Shown piece by piece: positions 1-5,480 of a stretch of 11,057 nt of DNA. The DNA comes from Actinomycetota bacterium. GTDB taxonomy: Bacteria > Actinomycetota > Actinomycetes > Nanopelagicales > Nanopelagicaceae. Numbering within the stretch: position 1 is the first letter of the stretch; the number at the start of each line of letters is the position of its first letter. Position numbers and translations under genes: made by a program. The notes under the pieces are model-generated. The model was not told where the DNA came from. It saw only the letters and a list, made by a program, of their open reading frames with translations, and searched no databases. The DNA lies in NCBI GenBank assembly GCA_016870855.1, contig VGAF01000032.1, positions 1 to 11,057 of the forward strand, written 5' to 3'.

Positions 1-118
1 GTAATTTATGTATCTCCTGCGAACTCAAAAAAGACTTGCTTTCAACAAGAAGAGCCAAGATTTTTTCGCGTCTCGTCGAACTTCTACGTTCTTTAGGCGG
101 CTTTGCAATTCTTTCCAT
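1..118 (-). CDS. Fur/Zur-family transcriptional regulator, N-terminal fragment (runs off left edge)
   Basis: Reading the minus strand from an ATG at 118 gives 39 open codons to the window edge. The peptide contains STRREKILALL followed by FLSSQEIHKL. This matches, from memory, the start of the winged-helix domain of Fur-family metal regulators, in particular the actinobacterial Zur/FurB pattern STRQRxAIxxLL...FxSAQELHxxL. The first dozen residues are a basic tail (KPPKERR), common before this domain. There is no alternative start upstream, because an in-frame TAA lies at 134-136. A TACAAT -10 element sits seven bases before the ATG, as for most genes here. Fur proteins are cytoplasmic metal-sensing dimeric repressors; the metal site and C-terminal dimerisation domain lie outside the window, so the metal cannot be assigned. 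Other winged-helix families are possible but fit less well. Confidence 0.7.
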   Translation of the reverse strand, partial: MERIAKPPKERRSSTRREKILALLVESKSFLSSQEIHKL

Positions 119-125
119 AACGGCA

Positions 126-131
126 ATTGTA
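126..131 (-). promoter_or_regulatory. -10 element of the Fur/Zur-like gene
   Basis: TACAAT on the minus strand matches the TATAAT consensus at five of six positions and ends seven bases before the ATG at 118. The transcript would begin at or next to the start codon (leaderless). No convincing -35 element is seen. Confidence 0.6.
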
Positions 132-314
132 GGTTATGAGTGGTTCCCCTCATCGTTGTCTTGAGTACGGTTGGGACGGCGCTTACATGGCTGAATCTGA
201 GGTGAAGTACAAGGAGAGACCATTTATTGACTTCTGGACAAGGCCGTTCTTTTCAGCTTGAAAGTGTGTTCTTACTCTATGTCCGGCTTACAGGGCGACT
301 CTTCATTTATCAAT

Positions 315-320
315 TAGGTT
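315..320 (+). promoter_or_regulatory. -10 element supporting the GTG start at 327
   Basis: TAGGTT occupies -12 to -7 relative to the GTG, with T, A and T at the most conserved -10 positions (-12, -11, -7). No Shine-Dalgarno lies before the GTG. The spacing implies a leaderless mRNA and favours the GTG as the true start. The remaining sequence from 132 to 314 holds no gene or repeat that I can support. Confidence 0.55.
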
Positions 321-326
321 TAGCAA

Positions 327-1046
327 GTGACTGGGACGATAGCGCTAGTTGGTTCTGGTGAGTATCTACCGGCTATGGCTGACTTTGAGAAGTCACTAAT
401 TGAAGATGGGGAACGGAATCAAAAGGCTCCCAAATTTGTTCAGATTCCAACTGCTGCTGGAAGAGAGAGCAGGGATCGCATTCTTTATTGGCAGGAACTT
501 GGTAATGCTCAAGCATCGTCACTAGGGGTTGAGCAGGTTTTTCTTCCGATCTTTGATCGAGAGGCTGCGCATAATCCGGAATTTGTTGCCCAGATAAGAG
601 ATAGCGCGCTTGTTTATATGTCGGGCGGAGATCCGCATTACCTAGCTAATACGCTTCGCGGAACCCCGGTGCTTGATGCGATAGTTGAAAATTGGATGTC
701 TGGAGGGTCCCTCGCTGGCTGTAGCGCCGGGGCGATGGTCATGAGTTCAAAGATTCCAAACTTTCGAATGTCGAGGAGCGCACCCACCGAAGGTTTCAAT
801 CTTCTGCCTGATATCCGAGTAATTCCACATTTCAACAAGTTCTTTAAATGGATCCCAGATAGCGCGGCGAAGATCCTCTTGGATACTCCCGGAGATTCGG
901 TACTGCTAGGAATTGATGAGTTAACCGCGCTGGTGCGACGAAGTGGTGAGGCGAGTTGGCGAGTACATGGCGAGGCAAAGGTCCACATCTTGAAAGGCCT
1001 TCCAACTCAACAGCTTTCACATGATGAGCAAGTCGCGATTGGCTAG
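327..1046 (+). CDS. Peptidase S51 / cyanophycinase-like serine hydrolase
   Basis: This 239-residue cytoplasmic protein has the class I glutamine amidotransferase-like fold used by dipeptidase E and cyanophycinase. The nucleophile elbow is GCSAGA with Ser133. A YMSGGDPHYL segment (97-106) matches the GGxxxxL loop found before the nucleophile. PHFNKF supplies His168 and GIDELTAL supplies Glu198. Order and spacing fit the Ser-His-Glu triad of PepE (from memory S120, H157, E192). Such enzymes cleave Asp- or beta-aspartyl-linked peptides, but the substrate here is unknown. It lacks a signal peptide. It starts with GTG; a well-placed -10 element and the immediate beta-strand IALVGSGEY after residue 3 support that start. 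The DinB-fold gene follows nine bases later but has its own apparent promoter, so this is probably not a strict operon. Confidence 0.9.
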   Translation: MTGTIALVGSGEYLPAMADFEKSLIEDGERNQKAPKFVQIPTAAGRESRDRILYWQELGNAQASSLGVEQVFLPIFDREAAHNPEFVAQIRDSALVYMSGGDPHYLANTLRGTPVLDAIVENWMSGGSLAGCSAGAMVMSSKIPNFRMSRSAPTEGFNLLPDIRVIPHFNKFFKWIPDSAAKILLDTPGDSVLLGIDELTALVRRSGEASWRVHGEAKVHILKGLPTQQLSHDEQVAIG

Positions 1047-1049
1047 GCT
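1044..1049 (+). promoter_or_regulatory. -10 element overlapping the upstream stop codon
   Basis: TAGGCT lies exactly at -12 to -7 of the DinB-fold ATG at 1056. Its first three bases are the TAG stop of the preceding hydrolase. The same hexamer at the same spacing precedes the Old Yellow Enzyme homologue at 7586. This implies independent leaderless transcription of the second gene. Confidence 0.5.
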
Positions 1050-1055
1050 CGCTTC

Positions 1056-1553
1056 ATGACTATTGGCTTAGAGAGACTCCTTGCTCATATGAAATGGGCA
1101 AATCGATTGACGATTGAGCATCTTCAAACACTTCCCGATGAGGCGTTAAAAGCTTTCGCTACTAACTCGGAGTGGTTTGTTGGAGAGATCATGCACCACA
1201 TTGTCGAGGCTGCCGACAATTACGCCTATCGAATTACTAATGCGCGCTGCGAGGTTCCGGGGGAGAAGATTCAGGAGCTGGAAAGCATTAAAGATTTGGA
1301 ATTCTTGAAGTTACAAGCCGATGCGATTGATACAGCGCTTCAAGAATGTGCCAAGCTAGACGATATACAACTGGAGTTTGTGAACTATTCTGGAAATCTC
1401 GTGAAGAGATGGCGTTCGACGATTCTTTCCCAAGCAATTCACCACGCAACTGAGCATCGAGCTCAAATAGCTTCCGCGCTCGAAGCCAAAGGTTTTAAGC
1501 CTGTTAATCTCGATGAATTGGATCTTTGGAGTTTTGAGATAAAAAACGGCTGA
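1056..1553 (+). CDS. DinB-fold (DinB/YfiT-like) metalloprotein
   Basis: This 165-residue protein has the four-helix bundle pattern of the DinB/YfiT superfamily. It opens with an amphipathic helix containing HMKWAN (11-16), a characteristic start. The usual metal-binding histidines are visible: His48 in MHHIVEA, and His130 and His134 in the HHATEHRAQI segment (HxxxH). In Actinobacteria, members often act as mycothiol-dependent S-transferases or isomerases; others are DNA-damage-induced with no known activity. The substrate here cannot be read from sequence. Length is typical of the family. The TAA/TGA-rich end converges on the S9 peptidase gene, leaving 17 bases between the two stop codons. 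Family call is firm, specific function unknown. Confidence 0.9.
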   Translation: MTIGLERLLAHMKWANRLTIEHLQTLPDEALKAFATNSEWFVGEIMHHIVEAADNYAYRITNARCEVPGEKIQELESIKDLEFLKLQADAIDTALQECAKLDDIQLEFVNYSGNLVKRWRSTILSQAIHHATEHRAQIASALEAKGFKPVNLDELDLWSFEIKNG

Positions 1554-1572
1554 AGTATAAACCAGTTCAGTC
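1541..1572 (-). terminator. Possible intrinsic terminator of the S9 peptidase gene
   Basis: Read on the minus strand, CTGAA (1570-1566), an 11-base loop and TTCAG (1554-1550) form a short stem directly after the peptidase stop codon. CCG and six T residues follow. On the plus strand the stem extends to seven pairs by a G-U pair but lacks a T run. The stem is short and A/T-rich, so this is only a moderate call. Confidence 0.4.
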
Positions 1573-3445
1573 AATGAATAACGGGTTTGAATCCGCCAGC
1601 TTCACCAAAGAACTGGAGTTCTTCCTCAAGACTAGTAATCCGTGATTCGGCTTTGACGAAGCCGTGACCTTCGCCCTCAAAGGCAAAATACTTATGCTTC
1701 AAGCCCTTCTTCACGCAAACATCTCTGAAGGCCTCGGATTGTGACGGTGGAACAACTTTGTCATCTAAACCTTGGAAGATTATTAGGGGAGTGGTGAGTT
1801 TTTCAGAATGAGTAAGTGGCGAACGCTCGTCATAAAGATCTTTGCGCTCCGGATAAGGCCCAATCATCGAATCTAGATAACGTGACTCAAAGTCATGGGT
1901 ATCGGTTGCCAGGCCGGTTAACTCAGCAACTCCGTAGTGATCTGCGCCGGCGACGAAGAGATCGCTATGGATAAGCGCATTTAGAACTGTGAATCCACCA
2001 GCGCTTCCGCCTGAGATGAAAATTTTCTTAGGATCAGCAATACCTTCCTTGATTAAGAATTCAACGCTAGTGATGACATCTTCATAATCGACGATGCCCC
2101 ACTTGCCATCAAGTAAATGGCGATACTTCGAACCATAACCAGTCGAGCCACCATAATTGATGTCAGCAATGGTGAACCCGCGGGTAGTCCAATAGAGATA
2201 GTCGAGATCAACTGTTGCGGAGGAGTGGCCGGTAGGGCCGCCATGGACTTGGACAAGAAGCGGGGTCGCTCCAGGATTTGGATGGTCGGGGTGAGTCGCT
2301 CTATGAAGAATTACCTTTACATCTCTATTTGGACCTTTAACGGTTAGCTCATTTATCGAAGGCGCAAAACCCTTCGCAAGTGGAATTGGATTTGGCCTTA
2401 TGACTTCCTTTACTTTCAAAGTGCTTAGATCTGACTCGATCAAGGTTTGAAAATGTGTGCTGCTTGCACCGAATGCAACTATTCGATTTCCATCAGATGC
2501 AAAAGTTGGCGAGAAATGAGTGAACTCGGTTTCGAAATCTTTAACTTCACCGGTCTTGGGATCAACTAAGGCAATTTTTCGATCATCTACTGGGCCGTGC
2601 ACTCCTACAAACTTTCCGTTATGCAGTACAGATATCCCTCTATACCCAAGCTGCCATGCAGGAAAACCCCATTCGGACTCCTCCGAAACGATTTGGGTTC
2701 GATTTCCCTTTAGGTCAACTTTCCATGGATTCCACCAGCCGCTCGCTTCATCGATGTAAATAATTGTTTCATTATCGAGCCATTCAGGGGATAGCACCGG
2801 ATTCTTTTGATTTCCTGCGATTACTCGCTTGTTCTTAATCTCACCGTTTTCAATCTCGGCCAAGTACAACTCAGTTCCATCCCATGGCATCAATGGATGT
2901 TCCCAAGAAATCCAAATCAAGTGCTTACCATCAGGTGAAACTCTTGGGTTCATGTAGAAGTGATGGCCAGAGACTAGGGTTCTAATATCGCCATCTTGAG
3001 ATAGTGCTATCAAATCTCGTTTGCAATCGTGTCCACTTACGACTTCGCGAACGCACCAAATCTCATTACCGACCGCAATCATCTCCGCGTACCTGTGCGA
3101 ACCACCGGTATCGGGGGTAAGTGCGACTGGAGTTTTCCCAGCGTCCATTCGATAGATGCGTTGATCTGATTTGTTTGAAAAAAAGAGCGTATGAGTATTT
3201 CCGTTTGTCATTCCTAGATAGCTGCGCCCACCATATTCATGAACAGAATGGTTTGCGCTAAATGGCTCCGGCAACAAATCTCCGAGTTTTTTGCTAACTA
3301 CTACATTGCGTCCCTTTTCTTCCGGCCTCGTTTCGAGCCACCAGACATCATCGCCAACAATCGAGGGCCAAGAAGCGGAAACTCCGGCTTTGGAAATATC
3401 GGCCGCTGTTAGCGGTGATATCCATTCGCCGGGACGCTCGGTCAT
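1571..3445 (-). CDS. S9-family prolyl oligopeptidase-like serine peptidase
   Basis: This 624-residue enzyme has the two-part layout of S9 peptidases, S9C/acylaminoacyl-peptidase branch. Residues about 20-360 form a WD-like beta-propeller with recurring strands, for example SPDGKHLIWIS near 170 and SPEWLDNETIIYID near 220. Residues about 370-624 form the alpha/beta-hydrolase domain. The catalytic set is complete: oxyanion motif HGGP (401-404), nucleophile Ser481 in GGSAGG, Asp562 in GLDDKVVP and His594 in GEGHGF. It lacks a signal peptide, so a cytoplasmic role in hydrolysing short peptides or blocked N-terminal residues is likely; exact specificity is not readable. The ATG at 3445 follows a TACGGT -10 element at leaderless spacing. 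Monocistronic, converging with the DinB-fold gene. Confidence 0.95.
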   Translation of the reverse strand: MTERPGEWISPLTAADISKAGVSASWPSIVGDDVWWLETRPEEKGRNVVVSKKLGDLLPEPFSANHSVHEYGGRSYLGMTNGNTHTLFFSNKSDQRIYRMDAGKTPVALTPDTGGSHRYAEMIAVGNEIWCVREVVSGHDCKRDLIALSQDGDIRTLVSGHHFYMNPRVSPDGKHLIWISWEHPLMPWDGTELYLAEIENGEIKNKRVIAGNQKNPVLSPEWLDNETIIYIDEASGWWNPWKVDLKGNRTQIVSEESEWGFPAWQLGYRGISVLHNGKFVGVHGPVDDRKIALVDPKTGEVKDFETEFTHFSPTFASDGNRIVAFGASSTHFQTLIESDLSTLKVKEVIRPNPIPLAKGFAPSINELTVKGPNRDVKVILHRATHPDHPNPGATPLLVQVHGGPTGHSSATVDLDYLYWTTRGFTIADINYGGSTGYGSKYRHLLDGKWGIVDYEDVITSVEFLIKEGIADPKKIFISGGSAGGFTVLNALIHSDLFVAGADHYGVAELTGLATDTHDFESRYLDSMIGPYPERKDLYDERSPLTHSEKLTTPLIIFQGLDDKVVPPSQSEAFRDVCVKKGLKHKYFAFEGEGHGFVKAESRITSLEEELQFFGEAGGFKPVIH

Positions 3446-3451
3446 GGTTGC

Positions 3452-3457
3452 ACCGTA
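3452..3457 (-). promoter_or_regulatory. -10 element of the S9 peptidase gene
   Basis: TACGGT on the minus strand covers -12 to -7 of the ATG at 3445, predicting transcription from the A of the ATG. No good -35 match is seen. It lies only ten bases from a divergent -10 candidate for the small cysteine-rich gene. Confidence 0.5.
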
Positions 3458-3467
3458 CCCGAGAGAG

Positions 3468-3473
3468 TAGATT
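3468..3473 (+). promoter_or_regulatory. Candidate -10 element of the small cysteine-rich gene
   Basis: TAGATT would start transcription near 3480, giving a leader of about 30 bases. That leader ends in GAGGA, a Shine-Dalgarno-like run four bases before the ATG at 3510. It also holds AGCGAAG twice (3483-3489 and 3494-3500), 11 bases apart. This would be the one gene here with an SD-led rather than leaderless start. No clear -35 element. Confidence 0.35.
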
Positions 3474-3509
3474 TACGGCATTAGCGAAGATTGAGCGAAG
3501 CGAGGAAAA

Positions 3510-3635
3510 ATGTGTAGCCGTGTGATCTGTGGCAGATGCGGAAAGTTCACATGGTCCGGTTGCGGAGAGCACATCGATTCTGCCCTAGAAGGACTAAAAC
3601 CCGATCAGATCTGCAAGTGTGAGGAAAACAGATAG
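3510..3635 (+). CDS. Small cysteine-rich, probably zinc-binding protein (41 aa)
   Basis: An ATG at 3510 opens a 41-codon frame ending in TAG. The protein begins MCSRVICGRCGKFTWSGCGE and ends near KCEENR. It has six cysteines (2, 7, 10, 18, 35, 37) and His21. CxxCGK, TWxGCGxH and a terminal CxC match, from memory, a widespread uncharacterised family of tiny proteins in Actinobacteria and elsewhere, typically MCRxVTCxxCGKTTWAGCGxHVDxV...C. The pattern suggests a single zinc (or other metal) site of the zinc-ribbon kind. GAGGA four to eight bases before the ATG is a plausible ribosome site. It lies divergent to the S9 peptidase and upstream of the ABC operon, with no evident functional tie to either. 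Role unknown; binding nucleic acid or protein is only a guess. The frame is short, so the call rests on the motif. Confidence 0.72.
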   Translation: MCSRVICGRCGKFTWSGCGEHIDSALEGLKPDQICKCEENR

Positions 3636-3646
3636 TAGAAACCGCA

Positions 3647-3663
3647 TTTAGGCTCGCCCTAAA
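3647..3663 (+). terminator. Small hairpin after the cysteine-rich gene
   Basis: TTTAGG, a five-base loop and CCTAAA form a perfect six-pair stem 11 bases after the stop codon. No T run follows, so it may be a weak or factor-assisted terminator, or simply chance. Confidence 0.25.
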
Positions 3664-3691
3664 GGCGTGATTCCTGGCTGTGCTTAAGTAT

Positions 3692-3720
3692 TTGGGCATC
3701 GATGCCAATAATGGCAAACT
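3692..3720 (+). promoter_or_regulatory. Promoter of the ABC operon with palindrome in the spacer
   Basis: TTGGGC (3692-3697), 17 bases, then CAAACT (3715-3720) ends six bases before the ATG at 3727, again a leaderless geometry. The perfect 12-base palindrome GGCATCGATGCC (3695-3706) overlaps the -35 and fills half the spacer. With one unmatched G it extends to TTGGGCATCGATGCCAA. This is a good position for a repressor operator. Confidence 0.45.
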
Positions 3721-3726
3721 GAGCTA

Positions 3727-4629
3727 ATGACAGCGATATCCGTAAAGGGATTAACGAAGAGCTACGGAGATTTAGTAGCGGTTAAGGATGCGACTTTCGA
3801 AGTTCCGCTCGGAACAATTTGTGGGTTTGTGGGGCCAAATGGCTCAGGCAAGACAACGACTATTCGAATGTTGTTAAGTCTTATCTCTCCGACATCTGGA
3901 AGCGGTGAGATATTAGATGAACCAATCTCACATCCCGAGAGATATCTCTCTCGAGTGGGAGCCATGATCGAAGGACCTGCTTTCTATCCGGCACTAACTG
4001 GCGCTGAGAATCTTCGAGTCATCGCAACTCTTGGCGGATTTCCAATTTCGCGAATTCCGGAACTTCTTGAGACGGTCGGACTTGCTGGGCGAGGAGATGA
4101 TAAGTACAAGACGTATTCGCTGGGAATGAAACAGCGTCTTGGTATTTCTGCGGCGCTTCTTCCAAACCCAAAATTGTTGATCCTTGATGAACCAACTAAT
4201 GGACTAGATCCTGCAGGAATCCAAGAGATTCGTGATTTGCTTTCAAAGCTAGCGAAAGAGGGCGTCACCGTCTTCGTCTCCTCACATCTCTTATCTGAGA
4301 TAGAGATGATTTCTGAGTATTTAGTCATGCTCCGCAAAGGTGAAGTGATTTTCTTCGGTAAGACCGAGGAGCTGTTGCACCGTTCGCGGCCAACTATCGT
4401 CGTAAGGGCCACCAAAACAAGTGATTTAAAGCGCCTTAAGAAGCTTGTCGATGAGATTGGCAATCCAGCCCTCCTAGAAGGAGATGAGCTGCGAATAGAT
4501 GCGGATGAAAAGTGGGGCGCCGAACTTAATGAATTGGCCTTTGAAAACGAGATTGTTTTGAAGCAGATTACCCCGGTTCGCCCTACCTTGGAAGAGACCT
4601 TCTTTACTATGACAGAGGAAGAGCGATGA
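3727..4629 (+). CDS. ABC-2 exporter ATP-binding protein (BcrA/LanF-like)
   Basis: This 300-residue ATPase has all nucleotide-binding motifs: Walker A GPNGSGKTT (36-44), signature SLGMK (131-135), Walker B LILDEP (151-156) with Glu155 as the catalytic base, and H-loop His187 in SSHLL. The Q-loop position reads GAMIEGPAFYP with Glu82 instead of Gln, the E-loop known from lantibiotic-immunity and bacitracin-resistance ATPases (LanF, BcrA). About 85 C-terminal residues follow the core (from about 215), also usual in that group. It should work in the cytoplasm as a dimer energising the permease encoded next, with which it overlaps by four bases (ATGA). The likely role is export of, or protection from, a peptide or lipid-active compound. 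The substrate is unknown and no biosynthesis genes are nearby. Confidence 0.95.
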   Translation: MTAISVKGLTKSYGDLVAVKDATFEVPLGTICGFVGPNGSGKTTTIRMLLSLISPTSGSGEILDEPISHPERYLSRVGAMIEGPAFYPALTGAENLRVIATLGGFPISRIPELLETVGLAGRGDDKYKTYSLGMKQRLGISAALLPNPKLLILDEPTNGLDPAGIQEIRDLLSKLAKEGVTVFVSSHLLSEIEMISEYLVMLRKGEVIFFGKTEELLHRSRPTIVVRATKTSDLKRLKKLVDEIGNPALLEGDELRIDADEKWGAELNELAFENEIVLKQITPVRPTLEETFFTMTEEER

Positions 4630-5429
4630 AAATTTTCCGTGCCGAGTGGCGCAAACTTCGCCGTCCAACTCTCTTCTTCGGCAGCATGGGTGCGGTTGTG
4701 GCCGTGACTGCCTTGGTGGTCTCGCTTCTCTTTTTACTTATAGATTCAGAAATGGGAAATGCCGATCGTGGTCAGAGAATAACTCGAGATATTTTGGCGC
4801 TTCCAAGCGGAATCTCTATCGGTTTCAGTAGCTCAGCAGGGCTACTTGGAATAGTTGCATTATGTGTGTTTGCTGCTCAAACTGCTCAGGAATACACATA
4901 TGGAACTTTACGAAGCCTCCTGGTTCGCGAGCCAAGAAGGATTAGATTGCTAATTGGTAAATATCTATCCATGGGGCTCTTTGCTTTTTTCACCGTCTTG
5001 TTTAGCGCTATCTCGAGCGTTGTTCTCGCCTTTGCGCTTTCTGGTACGGCGAAAGTATCCACAGTTGCGTGGACTACGAGTGAGGCGTGGACCAACCTCT
5101 TTGAAACATTTGTAAATGTGCTGATCTCTACTTTTGGCTACGGAACAATTGGAATGGTTCTTGGACTGCTTCTGCGCTCGCCAATCAGTTCGATTTCAAT
5201 TGGTGTGGGCTGGCTCTTCATAGTGGAATCAATTCTTTCGATTGCCTGGAGCCCATCGGGAAATTGGCTGCCAGGTTCGCTGCTTTCGGTTGTTGCCAAC
5301 GGTGGAGCTCCCATCGGGGTAACCGATGTGCCGAGTTATTCGGAGGCATTCATCAGGGTTTCCGCCATGACTACTGCGGCGGCACTTGTGACCGGTTACA
5401 TGTTTAAGCGTCGGGATGTGGCCTCTTAG
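4626..5429 (+). CDS. ABC-2 type transporter permease
   Basis: This 267-residue membrane protein has about six hydrophobic helices (near 18-39, 70-87, 110-138, 160-184, 188-207 and 240-260). A basic N-terminus (FRAEWRKLRRP) favours an inside start. The cytoplasmic stretch QEYTYGTLRSLLVREPRRIR (88-107) is the typical ABC-2/LanE-BcrB-like segment before the third helix, thought to touch the ATPase. The hydrophilic loop 40-68 and the loop near 208-240 would face opposite sides. The ATG overlaps the TGA of the ATPase gene as ATGA, so translation is probably coupled and the two proteins made in near-equal amounts. One permease gene suggests a homodimer. Sequence of the family is poorly conserved, so the call rests on topology, the loop motif and context. 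Confidence 0.9.
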   Translation: MKIFRAEWRKLRRPTLFFGSMGAVVAVTALVVSLLFLLIDSEMGNADRGQRITRDILALPSGISIGFSSSAGLLGIVALCVFAAQTAQEYTYGTLRSLLVREPRRIRLLIGKYLSMGLFAFFTVLFSAISSVVLAFALSGTAKVSTVAWTTSEAWTNLFETFVNVLISTFGYGTIGMVLGLLLRSPISSISIGVGWLFIVESILSIAWSPSGNWLPGSLLSVVANGGAPIGVTDVPSYSEAFIRVSAMTTAAALVTGYMFKRRDVAS

Positions 5430-5441
5430 GTCGAATGAGCA

Positions 5442-5461
5442 TTAGTTGAAGATTCAACTAA
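5442..5461 (+). repeat. Perfect 9-2-9 inverted repeat over the -35 of the luciferase-like gene
   Basis: TTAGTTGAA, GA, TTCAACTAA is a perfect inverted repeat. The -35 hexamer TTGAAG (5446-5451) is inside it, so a dimeric regulator bound here would block RNA polymerase. It lies 12 bases after the permease stop codon and could also be read as a hairpin, but no T run follows, which argues against an intrinsic terminator as its only role. Confidence 0.6.
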
Positions 5462-5474
5462 GTTGGTTTAGGGT
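5446..5474 (+). promoter_or_regulatory. Promoter of the luciferase-like oxidoreductase gene
   Basis: TTGAAG (5446-5451), a 17-base spacer and TAGGGT (5469-5474) ending six bases before the ATG at 5481. This is the best -35/-10 pair in the window and predicts a leaderless mRNA. Confidence 0.6.
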
Positions 5475-5480
5475 CTAGCC

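Noticed and set aside
136..261. A 41-codon plus-strand frame starting MSGSPHRCLEYGW and ending TRPFFSA, between the Fur-like gene and the S51 hydrolase (with an internal ATG at 187).
   Set aside because: No motif or family recognised, no ribosome site or correctly spaced -10 element, and a frame this short is expected by chance.
5442..5461. Reading the palindrome before the luciferase-like gene purely as the terminator of the ABC operon.
   Set aside because: No T run follows on either strand at the right place, and the repeat coincides with a good -35 element; a secondary role in termination is not excluded.
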